The position numbers were made by a program, and so were the translations under genes. Positions 54,950 to 63,354 of a stretch of 64,000 nucleotides of DNA are shown here, one piece after another. Position 1 is the stretch's first letter. Each line of letters begins with the position of its first letter. The notes under the pieces are model-generated. The model was not told the DNA's origin. It made no database searches and saw only the letters and a program-made list of their open reading frames with translations. Source of the DNA: Aureimonas sp. SA4125 (GTDB lineage: Bacteria > Pseudomonadota > Alphaproteobacteria > Rhizobiales > Rhizobiaceae); contig NZ_AP025032.1 in assembly GCF_019973775.1 (NCBI RefSeq), forward strand, positions 2,232,001-2,296,000, in the 5' to 3' direction.

Positions 54950-55155
54950 CGCATGGCCATGCAGGTTGTCGACGCCGCGCCGATTTCCGGGTGCCGGACG
55001 GCCGATGTCAAAAGCGAAGGCGCTGACGGCGCTCTGACCGGATACGACGTGGAAGGAGAGGGCATCGCCGACATCTCCGGCTGTCGGTCAGCGGAAAGTG
55101 CGCCTCTGTCGCAGTTGCATGTTGCGTTGCGAAATAAGCTGCGCAAGATCATGTC

Positions 55156-55746
55156 ATGGAACCAAGCGATGTCGCCATTCTGATTGTCGACGAGAACAGG
55201 GCAAGGGCATCGATCATCGAGGATGGCCTGCTGGAGGCTGGGCACACCCGCGTCCATATCGTTGCCGAGATGAATGGTCTGGTGCGCGAGATCGAGGCGT
55301 TCAAGCCGGACGTCATCGTCGTCGACCTGGAGAATCCGAACCGCGATCGGTTGGAGCAGTTTTTCCAGGTCACGCGCACCGTCCCGCGTCCGATCGCCAT
55401 GTTCGTCGACCGCTCCGACGCCGCCTCGATGGAAGCGGCCATCGCCGCCGGAGTCTCCGCCTATATCGTCGACGGACTAAAGAAAGAACGGGTCAAGCCG
55501 ATCCTCGACATGGCGATCCTGCGCTTCCATGCCTATTCCCGTCTTACCCGCGAGCTTGCCGAAGCCCGATCGGAGCTGGCGGACCGCAAGGTGATCGACA
55601 AGGCCAAGGGGCTTGTCATGACCAATCGCGGATTGTCCGAAGAACAGGCCTACCGCCTGCTGCGCCAGACGGCGATGAACGAGAAGAAGCGTCTCGTCGA
55701 CATCGCCCGCAGCGTAGTGACCGCCGCTTCACTGCTGGCGAAATGA
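55156..55746 (+). CDS. nasT: Nitrate-responsive antiterminator NasT (ANTAR)
   Basis: 196 residues from the ATG at 55156. A receiver-like domain (ILIVDENRARASII, VIVVDLEN with the Asp position, IAMFVDRSDA) joins by a coiled helix to an ANTAR RNA-binding domain (KVIDKAKGLVMTNRGLSEEQAYRLLRQTAM). NasT binds paired hairpins in the leader of nitrate genes and prevents termination; NasS sequesters it when nitrate is absent. nasS follows 10 bp later and a matching leader starts after it. Confidence 0.93.
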   Translation: MEPSDVAILIVDENRARASIIEDGLLEAGHTRVHIVAEMNGLVREIEAFKPDVIVVDLENPNRDRLEQFFQVTRTVPRPIAMFVDRSDAASMEAAIAAGVSAYIVDGLKKERVKPILDMAILRFHAYSRLTRELAEARSELADRKVIDKAKGLVMTNRGLSEEQAYRLLRQTAMNEKKRLVDIARSVVTAASLLAK

Positions 55747-55756
55747 GAGGACGCCG

Positions 55757-56986
55757 ATGAGCGAGCTTCGTCACGATCCGGTGGTCCGCGCCGGCTTTAT
55801 TCCCCTCCTCGACGCAGCCGTGCTGGTCGCCGCGAGCGCTCTCGGGCTCGACCGGGAGCACGGCGTCCGGCTGGAACTGGTGCGGGACGTGTCCTGGTCG
55901 AACATCCGCGATCGCCTGGCCTTCCGACAGTTCGACGTGGCGCACATGCTGGGCCCGATGGCGGTCGCCTCGCAGCTCGGGCTCGGCTCCAACCCCCATC
56001 CCGTCATCGCGCCTTTCGCGCTCGGCATGGGCGGCAACGCCATCACCCTGTCGACGTCGCTGTTTGCCGCCATGCAGGAAATCGGGGAGGGCGCCGACAC
56101 GGCTTCAGGATACGGCCGTGCCCTGAAGCGTGTCATCGATGCCCGCCAGGCGGCGGGGAAACCGCCGCTGGTGCTCGGCTGCACCTATCCCTTCTCCTCG
56201 CACAACTACGAATTCCGCTTCTGGATGGCCGAAGCCGGCATCGATCCCGACCGGGACGTCACCATGACGGTCGTGCCGCCGCCGATGACGGCCGATGCGC
56301 TGAAGGCGGGGGTTATCGACGGCTTCTGCGTCAACGCGCCGTGGAACGTGCTGGCGGTCGAGGCCGGCATCGGCCAGGTGGTCGCGGTGAAGGCGGACAT
56401 CTGGCCGTCGTCGCCGGAAAAGGTGCTGGGGATGCGCCCCGACTGGTGGGAGACCAACCGCGACACCGCAGAGCGCCTGCTCTTCGCCCTGGACGCCGCC
56501 GCCCAATGGTGCGACGTGCCCTCGAACCGGGCCGAACTTGCCGGCATTCTCGCCCGGCCCGAGCATGTCGGAGGATCGGCGACGATGATCGCCGAGATCC
56601 TGGCGGGCGACCTGCCCGTCGGCCCGGACGGGTCCCACCGGCGCATTCCCGCCTATCTCACCTTCCATGCCGGCGCGGCCAATTTCCCGTGGCAGAGCCA
56701 GGCGCTGTGGACCTACAGCCAGATGGCGCGCTGGGGCCAGGTCGGCCTCGGCAAACGCGAGGCCGAGCGCGCAGCCAGTGCCTTCCGCCCCGATCTCTAC
56801 CGCGAGGTCTTCGCCGACCGAATTGCCGCGATGCCACCCCTGGACCAGCGGATCGAACTCGGTCCGACGGGCGCAGGCGACAGGCCAGGCTATCGCTTCG
56901 ATCCCGCGTCGATCCCCCGTTACATCTCGGAGTTTCCGATCCGCCAGTCGCTGCCCCCTAACGGTCCGGCCAACAAAGACGACTAG
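55757..56986 (+). CDS. nasS: Nitrate sensor NasS (cytoplasmic NrtA-like protein)
   Basis: 409 residues from the ATG at 55757 (GAGAGGA six bases upstream). It matches the nitrate/bicarbonate-binding family of NrtA and CmpA (CTYPFSSHNYEFRFWMAEAGIDPDRDV, PPPMTADALKAGVIDGFCVNAPWN) but has no signal peptide, the mark of NasS. It binds nitrate in the cytoplasm and then releases NasT. Confidence 0.93.
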   Translation: MSELRHDPVVRAGFIPLLDAAVLVAASALGLDREHGVRLELVRDVSWSNIRDRLAFRQFDVAHMLGPMAVASQLGLGSNPHPVIAPFALGMGGNAITLSTSLFAAMQEIGEGADTASGYGRALKRVIDARQAAGKPPLVLGCTYPFSSHNYEFRFWMAEAGIDPDRDVTMTVVPPPMTADALKAGVIDGFCVNAPWNVLAVEAGIGQVVAVKADIWPSSPEKVLGMRPDWWETNRDTAERLLFALDAAAQWCDVPSNRAELAGILARPEHVGGSATMIAEILAGDLPVGPDGSHRRIPAYLTFHAGAANFPWQSQALWTYSQMARWGQVGLGKREAERAASAFRPDLYREVFADRIAAMPPLDQRIELGPTGAGDRPGYRFDPASIPRYISEFPIRQSLPPNGPANKDD

Positions 56987-57214
56987 GGAGCGATCCGGAA
57001 GCGCGACATTCGCCTTTCCGGAAAGATCGTGCCGAATCAATAAAGCTGAACGCGATAGCGGCTCGACGGAGCGTCATTCCGTGCACGATGCCGAGCCCAG
57101 GCGGGACAAATGCCTCTCTGTCGAATCTTTCGTCAGTGCGGCGCAAAATCGGGCATCTGCCGCACAAGCCTGGAATCCCTACAAAGCAAAGGCTAGCGGG
57201 TTAATGCCGAAAAA

Positions 57215-57228
57215 ATAGGCATGCCTAT
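57215..57228. promoter_or_regulatory. Perfect 14-bp palindrome before the nitrate leader
   Basis: ATAGGCATGCCTAT, just after an A-run and 37 bp before the first leader hairpin. Possible operator or promoter element of the nrt operon. A sigma-54 promoter was looked for here and not found. Confidence 0.4.
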
Positions 57229-57264
57229 CTGGCGCACATTTGGACTTTCCAATGGGCCCCGATT

Positions 57265-57304
57265 GCAGTCAAATGACTGCGTGCCCGTCAAAGAAGACAG
57301 GGCA
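57265..57304 (+). ncRNA. ANTAR-type tandem hairpins in the nrtA leader
   Basis: Hairpin 1: GCAGTC-AAAT-GACTGC (57265-57280). Hairpin 2, one base later: TGCCC-GTC (57282-57289), hexaloop AAAGAA (57290-57295), GAC-A-GGGCA (57296-57304). The second has A at loop position 1 and G at position 4, the determinants of ANTAR binding. Together with nasT upstream, this is the likely NasT target. Confidence 0.6.
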
Positions 57305-57342
57305 TCGAACGCCTTCTTTGCAGAAGCCTTCACCAGACATCG

Positions 57343-57408
57343 ACGTCGCAAGTCCGGCCACCCATTCCTCTTTCGGAATGGATTGGTCAGGGATGCGGCG
57401 TTTTTTTT
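57343..57408 (+). terminator. Leader terminator controlled by NasT
   Basis: An outer stem pairs ACGTCGCA (57343-57350) with TGCGGCGT (57394-57401); inside it, GGCCA and CCATTCC (57356-57368) pair with GGAATGG and TGGTC (57375-57388) around a TCTTTC loop. Eight Ts follow at 57401-57408. It stands 39 bp before nrtA, the expected site for nitrate-controlled antitermination. Confidence 0.65.
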
Positions 57409-57446
57409 CGTCTTCCAACTTCCCATTTCCTGGCCCGAGGATCGAC

Positions 57447-58751
57447 ATGCCCGACATTTTCTCCGCCGATCTCAGCCGTCGCCGCTTTCTGCGCCATGCT
57501 GCCGCGACCGCCGGCACGACGGCTCTGTTCTCGGCCATCGGCGCATCCTTCCCGGCCGGCGCCTTCGCGCAGGGCACGGGGCCGGAGACGACCAAGGCTA
57601 TCCTCGGCTTCATCGCTTTGACGGACGCCGCTCCGCTGATCGTCGCCAAGGAGAAGGGATTCTTCGACAAGCACGGCATGCCCGACGTCGAGGTGACGAA
57701 GCAGTCTTCCTGGGGCACCACACGCGACAACCTGGTCCTTGGCTCGGCTGGCTCGGGCATCGATGGCGCACATATCCTGACGCCGATGCCCTACCTGATG
57801 ACGGCGGGCAAGGTCACCCAGAACGGCCAGCCGCTGCCGATGGCGATCCTGGCGCGCCTCAATCTCAACGGTCAGGGGATCTCGGTCGGCAAGGCCTATG
57901 CGGACCTGAAGGTCGGCCTCGACTCGTCGGTTCTGCGCGAGACTTTCGCGCAGAAGAAGGCGGCCGGCGCCCCAGCCAAGGTCGCCGTCACCTTTCCCGG
58001 CGGCACCCACGACCTCTGGATGCGCTATTGGCTCGCGGCCGGCGGCATCGATCCCGACAGCGATGTCGAGACCATCGTCGTTCCCCCACCGCAGATGGTC
58101 GCCAACATGAAGGTCGGCACCATGGATGCCTTCTGCGTCGGCGAGCCGTGGAATGCGCAGTTGGTTGAGCAGGGGATCGGCTACACGGCCTTCACCACCG
58201 GCGAACTGTGGTCCAAGCATCCGGAAAAGAGCTTCGCGATGCGCGCCGACTGGGTCGAGAAGCATCCGAAGGCGGCCCTCGCGCTCGTGATGGCGGTGCA
58301 GGAAGCCGCGCAATGGGCCGATGACATGGCCAACAAGGACGAACTCGCCGACATCCTCGGCATGCGCGCCTGGTTCAACGTCAAGCCGGCCGATATCGGC
58401 CCGCGGATGAAGGGCGTGATCGACTACGGCAATGGCCGCGACGTCGCCGACTCCCCGCACTTCATGAAGTTCTGGCAGGACGACGCCTCCTATCCATTCA
58501 AGAGCCACGACGCCTGGTTCGTCACCGAGGACATCCGGTGGGGCAATCTCGATGCGTCGACCGACATCAAGGCCATGGTCGAGCAGGTCAACCGCGAGGA
58601 TCTCTGGCGCGAGGCCGCCAAGGCGCTGGGCGTTTCGGCCATTCCCGCCTCGACGTCGCGCGGCAAGGAGACCTTCTTCGACGGCAAGGTCTTCGATCCC
58701 GAAGATCCCGCCGCCTATCTCGCCAGCCTCGCCATCACGCGGACGGCCTGA
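57447..58751 (+). CDS. nrtA: Nitrate ABC transporter substrate-binding protein
   Basis: 434 residues from the ATG at 57447 (GAGG six bases upstream). It opens with a twin-arginine signal (SRRRFLRHAAATAG) and a hydrophobic stretch ending AFAQ. The NrtA fold includes AILGFIALTDAAPLIVAKEKGFF, GTTRDNLVLGSAGSGIDGAHI, and CVGEPWNAQLVEQGIGY. It captures nitrate in the periplasm for NrtBC. Longer readings through the leader have no support. Confidence 0.94.
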   Translation: MPDIFSADLSRRRFLRHAAATAGTTALFSAIGASFPAGAFAQGTGPETTKAILGFIALTDAAPLIVAKEKGFFDKHGMPDVEVTKQSSWGTTRDNLVLGSAGSGIDGAHILTPMPYLMTAGKVTQNGQPLPMAILARLNLNGQGISVGKAYADLKVGLDSSVLRETFAQKKAAGAPAKVAVTFPGGTHDLWMRYWLAAGGIDPDSDVETIVVPPPQMVANMKVGTMDAFCVGEPWNAQLVEQGIGYTAFTTGELWSKHPEKSFAMRADWVEKHPKAALALVMAVQEAAQWADDMANKDELADILGMRAWFNVKPADIGPRMKGVIDYGNGRDVADSPHFMKFWQDDASYPFKSHDAWFVTEDIRWGNLDASTDIKAMVEQVNREDLWREAAKALGVSAIPASTSRGKETFFDGKVFDPEDPAAYLASLAITRTA

Positions 58752-58789
58752 CCGGCCCGCGCGAAACGACCGCCAACGGGAGACCGATG

Positions 58790-59692
58790 ATGTCCCAGAC
58801 CATCCTGAAGACCGATGCCGTCGTTCACGTCATCGGCAAACCGGCGACGAGCGCGGCGGTGGTGCCGCTACGGCCGCAAAGCGAGTCGGGCAGGGCCCGC
58901 TTCCTGCGCCTTGCCCGCACCGCTTCCGCCAACATCCTGCCACCGCTCGTGACCCTCGTGATCCTCCTGGCGCTCTGGGAGGCGATCTGCTCGGGAACGG
59001 GAGCGCGACTGCCGCCGCCGAGCCAGGTGGTCAGCGATACCTGGGAGCTCATCGCGCATCCCTTCTACGTCAACGGCGGCAACGACGTCGGCATCGGCTG
59101 GCAGATCTGGGCCAGCCTGCAGCGGGTCGCCCTCGGCTACGCCTTCGCCGTCGTCGTCGGCATCGCGCTCGGCGTCCTCGTCGGCCAGTCGAACCTCGCC
59201 ATGCGCGGTCTCGACCCGATCTTCCAGGTGCTGCGCACGGTCCCGCCGCTGGCCTGGCTGCCGCTGTCGCTCGCCGCCTTCCAGGACGGCCAGCCCTCGG
59301 CGATCTTCGTCATCTTCGTCACCGCGGTCTGGCCGGTGATCATCAACACGGCGGTCGGGGTGCGCAACATTCCCGACGACTACCGGAACGTGGCGAAAGT
59401 ACTGCGGCTGAACGGCTTCGAGTTCTTCTGGAAGATCATGATCCCGGCGGCCGCCCCCTACATCTTCACCGGCCTTCGGATCGGCGTCGGCCTGTCCTGG
59501 CTCGCCATCGTCGCGGCCGAAATGCTGATCGGCGGCGTCGGCATCGGCTTCTTCATCTGGGACGCGTGGAACTCCTCGCTGATCAGCGACATCATCCTGG
59601 CCCTCGTCTACGTCGGCATCGTCGGCTTCGTGCTCGACCGGATCGTCGCCTCCATCGGCAAGGCCTTCACCCGCGGCACTTCGTCCACCTGA
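58790..59692 (+). CDS. nrtB: Nitrate ABC transporter permease
   Basis: 300 residues from the second of two adjacent ATGs (58787 or 58790; GGGAG seven bases before the latter). The EAA-type loop reads FQVLRTVPPLAWLPLSLAAF and later VAKVLRLNGFEFFWKIMIPAAAPYIFTGLRIGVGLSW, typical of NrtB/SsuC permeases. Six helices. Gap to nrtA is 38 bp. Confidence 0.94.
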   Translation: MSQTILKTDAVVHVIGKPATSAAVVPLRPQSESGRARFLRLARTASANILPPLVTLVILLALWEAICSGTGARLPPPSQVVSDTWELIAHPFYVNGGNDVGIGWQIWASLQRVALGYAFAVVVGIALGVLVGQSNLAMRGLDPIFQVLRTVPPLAWLPLSLAAFQDGQPSAIFVIFVTAVWPVIINTAVGVRNIPDDYRNVAKVLRLNGFEFFWKIMIPAAAPYIFTGLRIGVGLSWLAIVAAEMLIGGVGIGFFIWDAWNSSLISDIILALVYVGIVGFVLDRIVASIGKAFTRGTSST

Positions 59693-59713
59693 GCGGATCG
59701 GGAGATCACAACG

Positions 59714-60514
59714 ATGAACACCAAACCATTCCTGTCCATCGAAGGCGTGAGCAAGGAATTCGCCCGGGGCGGCGCGGTCAGCGAGGTCCTCAGGGACATC
59801 GACCTGACCGTCGCCAAGGGCGAGTACATCTCGATCATCGGCCATTCCGGCTGCGGCAAGTCCACGCTCCTGAACATCGTCGCCGGGCTGACCGAGGCGA
59901 CGCGCGGCGTCGTGCTTCTGGAAGACAAGGTTGTCGACGCGCCGGGTCCCGACCGCGGCGTCGTGTTCCAGAACCATTCGCTTCTGCCCTGGCTCACCGT
60001 CTACGAGAACGTCGCGCTCGCTGTCGACAAGGTGTTCGGCCGGACCAAGAGCCGCGCCGAGCGGCAGGAATGGGTGATGCGCAATCTTGAGCTGGTCCAC
60101 ATGGGCCATGCCCGCGACAAGCGCCCGTCCGAGATTTCCGGCGGCATGAAGCAGCGCGTCGGCATCGCCCGGGCGCTGGCGATGGAGCCCAAGATTCTGC
60201 TCCTCGACGAGCCCTTCGGCGCCCTCGACGCGCTGACGCGGGCCCATCTCCAGGACCAGGTTATGGCGATCCAGGCCGATCTGGGCACCACGGTGATGAT
60301 GATCACCCATGATGTGGACGAGGCGGTGCTCCTGTCGGACCGGATCGTCATGCTGACCAACGGCCCTTCGGCGCGGATCGGCGAGATCCTCGACGTTCCG
60401 CTGGCACGGCCACGGCGCCGGCTCGAGCTCGCCGCCGATCCCGTCTACCTGCGCTGCCGCACCGCGGTGCTGAAATTCCTCTACGAGCGCAACCGCTTCG
60501 TGGAGGCGGCATGA
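59714..60514 (+). CDS. nrtC: Nitrate ABC transporter ATP-binding protein
   Basis: 266 residues from the ATG at 59714. Walker A GHSGCGKSTLL, signature EISGGMKQRVGIARAL, Walker B ILLLDEPFGALD, and the switch His in MITHDVDEAVLLSDR. It lacks the C-terminal NrtA-like domain that cyanobacterial NrtC carries, so it equals the short NrtD/NasD type. It energizes nitrate uptake. The stop overlaps the nirB start (ATGA). Confidence 0.94.
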   Translation: MNTKPFLSIEGVSKEFARGGAVSEVLRDIDLTVAKGEYISIIGHSGCGKSTLLNIVAGLTEATRGVVLLEDKVVDAPGPDRGVVFQNHSLLPWLTVYENVALAVDKVFGRTKSRAERQEWVMRNLELVHMGHARDKRPSEISGGMKQRVGIARALAMEPKILLLDEPFGALDALTRAHLQDQVMAIQADLGTTVMMITHDVDEAVLLSDRIVMLTNGPSARIGEILDVPLARPRRRLELAADPVYLRCRTAVLKFLYERNRFVEAA

Positions 60515-63003
60515 CCCCGGCACCCATCCCAGGAGTGGTCCCTCCCATGCCCCAGAAACTGGTGATCGTCGGCAATGGCATGGCGCCCGGACGGGCGCTC
60601 GAGCACCTCTTCGAGAAGAGCCCCGGCCGCTACGCGGTGACGGTCTTCAACGCCGAGCCGCGGGTGAACTACAACCGCCTGATGCTGTCGCCGGTGCTGT
60701 CGGGCGAGAAGCGCTACGAGGACATCATCACCCATGACGATCCCTGGTATGCCACCCATGGCGTGACGCTCCACAAGGGCAAGCGCGTCGAGACGATCGA
60801 TCGCGTCGCGCGCACCGTCACCGCCGCCGACGGGACGGTTGCAGCCTACGACCGTCTGATCATCGCCACCGGCTCGACCCCCTTCATCGTGCCGGTGCCC
60901 GGCCACGACCTGCCGGGCGTCCTCGCCTATCGTGATCTCGACGACGTCGAAAAGATGTGGGACGCCGCGCGCCGGGGCGGACGGGCCGTCGTCATCGGCG
61001 GCGGGCTGCTGGGCCTCGAGGCCGCCGCCGGCCTGAAGGCCAAGGGCATGGACGTCACCGTCCTCCACATCATGCCGACGCTGATGGAGCGCCAGCTCGA
61101 CCCGGCCGCCGGCTGGCTGCTGGAGCGCTCGCTCAAGGAGCGCGGCATCGACATCACGTGCAAGGCCAACACCAAGGCGATCCTCGGCGACGGCAAGGTC
61201 GAGGCGGTGCTGCTCGACGACGGCACGACCATCCCCTGCACCGCGGTGATCATGGCCGTCGGCATCAGGCCCTCGACGGCCCTGGCGAAGGCTGCCGGCC
61301 TCGAGGTCAATCGCGGCATCGTGGTCGGCGACGACATGCGCACCTCCGACCCCGCCATCTTCGCACTCGGCGAATGCGCCGAGCACCGCGGCATGGTCTA
61401 CGGCCTCGTCGCGCCGCTTTACGAGATGGCCGAGGTGGTCGCCTCGCAGCTCGCTGAAAACGCCAGCGGCCAGTATCTCGGCTCGGTCACCGCGACCAAG
61501 CTGAAGGTGACGGGGATCGACCTCTTTTCCGCCGGCGACTTCGCCGAGGGCGAGGGGCGCGAGGAGATTGTCCTGCGCGACGCCTCTGCCGGCGTCTACA
61601 AGCGGCTGGTGCTCGAAGGAGGGCGCATTCTCGGCGCGGTTCTCTACGGCGAAACGTCCGACGGCGCCTGGTTCTTCGATCTGGTGAAGAAGAAGAGCGA
61701 CGTGTCGGCGATGCGCGACACCCTGATCTTCGGCCAGTCCTACCAGGGAGGGTCCCCACTGGACCCTATGGCGGCCGTTGCAGCCTTGCCGGATGATGCG
61801 GAAATCTGCGGCTGCAACGGCGTGTGCAAGGGCAAGATCACGACGGCCATCACGGCCAAGGAACTGACGACGCTCGACGATGTCCGCGCCCACACAAAGG
61901 CTTCCTCGTCCTGCGGCTCGTGCACGGGCCTCGTCGAGCAACTGATGAGCCTGACGCTCGGTGCTTCCTTCAATCCCTCGGCGGTCAAACCGATGTGCGC
62001 CTGCACCGATCTCGGCCATGCCGACGTGCGCCGGCTGATCGTCGCCAAGCACCTCGGATCGATCCCCGAGGTGATGCAGGAGCTGCAGTGGAAGACCTCC
62101 TGCGGCTGTTCGAAATGCCGCCCGGCGCTGAACTACTACCTCCTCGCCGAATGGCCCGGCATCTATCAGGACGACAAGCAGTCGCGCTTCATCAACGAGC
62201 GGGTCCACGCCAACATCCAGAAGGACGGCACCTATTCCGTCGTGCCGCGGATGTGGGGCGGGATGACGACCTCGCACGAGCTTCGCGCCATCGCCGATGT
62301 CGTCGACAAGTTCCAGATCCCGGCGGTGAAGTGCACCGGCGGGCAGCGCATCGACATGCTCGGCGTGAAGAAGGAGGACCTTCCGGCCGTCTGGGCCGAT
62401 CTCAACGCCGCCGGCATGGTTTCGGGCGCTGCCTACGGCAAGGCGCTGCGCACGGTGAAGACCTGCGTCGGGACCGACTGGTGCCGCTTCGGCACGCAGG
62501 ATTCGACGGGCCTCGGTATCCGCCTCGAACGCTTCATGTGGGGGTCCTGGACGCCGGCCAAGCTGAAGCTCGCCGTTTCCGGCTGTCCGCGCAACTGCGC
62601 CGAGGCGACGTGCAAGGACATCGGCGTGATCTGCGTCGACAGCGGCTACGACATCCACTTCGCCGGGGCCGCCGGGCTCGACATCAAGCCGACCGAGGTC
62701 CTCGGCCACGTCAACAGCGAGGACGAGGCCCTGCAGGTGATCGTCGCACTGACCCAGCTCTACCGCGAGCAGGGTCATTATCTCGAGCGGATCTACAAAT
62801 GGAACAAACGGGTCGGCATCGACAGCATCCGCGCCGCAGTGGTCGATGATCTGGCAAAGCGCGCCGAGCTGTTCGAGCGTTTCGTCCACAGCCAGAAATT
62901 CGTCCAGAAGGATCCCTGGGCCGAGCGCGCCAGCGGCCGGGTGGCCGCGCACGAGTTCCGGCCGATGGCCGATCTCACCGCCTACCGGGAGGCAGCGGAA
63001 TGA
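60511..63003 (+). CDS. nirB: Assimilatory nitrite reductase large subunit
   Basis: 830 residues from the ATG at 60511; an inner ATG at 60547 fits the usual family start (QKLVIVGNGMAPGRALE). FAD and NAD domains come first (VVIGGGLLGLEAAAGLKAKG), then a BFD-type [2Fe-2S] region (ICGCNGVCKGKI, SSCGSCTGLVEQL) and the sirohaem/[4Fe-4S] half with TCVGTDWCRFGTQDS and SGCPRNCAEATCKDIG. It reduces nitrite to ammonium with NAD(P)H. Overlaps nirD by ATGA. Confidence 0.95.
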   Translation: MTPAPIPGVVPPMPQKLVIVGNGMAPGRALEHLFEKSPGRYAVTVFNAEPRVNYNRLMLSPVLSGEKRYEDIITHDDPWYATHGVTLHKGKRVETIDRVARTVTAADGTVAAYDRLIIATGSTPFIVPVPGHDLPGVLAYRDLDDVEKMWDAARRGGRAVVIGGGLLGLEAAAGLKAKGMDVTVLHIMPTLMERQLDPAAGWLLERSLKERGIDITCKANTKAILGDGKVEAVLLDDGTTIPCTAVIMAVGIRPSTALAKAAGLEVNRGIVVGDDMRTSDPAIFALGECAEHRGMVYGLVAPLYEMAEVVASQLAENASGQYLGSVTATKLKVTGIDLFSAGDFAEGEGREEIVLRDASAGVYKRLVLEGGRILGAVLYGETSDGAWFFDLVKKKSDVSAMRDTLIFGQSYQGGSPLDPMAAVAALPDDAEICGCNGVCKGKITTAITAKELTTLDDVRAHTKASSSCGSCTGLVEQLMSLTLGASFNPSAVKPMCACTDLGHADVRRLIVAKHLGSIPEVMQELQWKTSCGCSKCRPALNYYLLAEWPGIYQDDKQSRFINERVHANIQKDGTYSVVPRMWGGMTTSHELRAIADVVDKFQIPAVKCTGGQRIDMLGVKKEDLPAVWADLNAAGMVSGAAYGKALRTVKTCVGTDWCRFGTQDSTGLGIRLERFMWGSWTPAKLKLAVSGCPRNCAEATCKDIGVICVDSGYDIHFAGAAGLDIKPTEVLGHVNSEDEALQVIVALTQLYREQGHYLERIYKWNKRVGIDSIRAAVVDDLAKRAELFERFVHSQKFVQKDPWAERASGRVAAHEFRPMADLTAYREAAE

Positions 63004-63350
63004 GCGGCGGGCAGTGGATGGCGATCGGCCATCTCGACGATATCCCGCGCCGGGGCGCCCGCTGCGTCGTCTCGCCGCTCGGCCGCATCGCCGTCTTCCG
63101 CACCGAAGACGACCAGGTCTTCGCCACGGAAGATCGCTGCCCGCATCGCGGCGGGCCTTTGAGCCAGGGCATCGTCCATGGTGCCTTGGTCTCCTGTCCG
63201 CTGCACAACCAGATCATTGCTCTCGATAGCGGCCTCGTTCAGGGACCGGACACCGGGGCGGTACGGACCTTTCCGATCCGCCTCGGCGACGCGGGCGAGT
63301 TGGAGATGCTGATCGAGCTCAGCCCGGCCCTCGCCGAAGCGGCGGAATAG
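63000..63350 (+). CDS. nirD: Nitrite reductase small subunit (Rieske type)
   Basis: 116 residues from the ATG at 63000. CPHRGGPLSQG and CPLHNQIIAL give the two Cys-x-His sites of a Rieske [2Fe-2S] cluster, complete here. Many enterobacterial NirD proteins have lost these ligands; this one has not. It works with NirB and overlaps its stop. Confidence 0.93.
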   Translation: MSGGQWMAIGHLDDIPRRGARCVVSPLGRIAVFRTEDDQVFATEDRCPHRGGPLSQGIVHGALVSCPLHNQIIALDSGLVQGPDTGAVRTFPIRLGDAGELEMLIELSPALAEAAE

Positions 63351-63354
63351 GCTC

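Noticed and set aside
55090..55155. Sigma-54 promoter before nasT (TTGCATGTTGCGTTGC)
   Set aside because: The GG and GC dinucleotides are not at the required spacing; the match is weak.
57225..57245. Sigma-54 promoter before the nrtA leader (TGGCGCACATTTGG)
   Set aside because: The -12 GC is missing.
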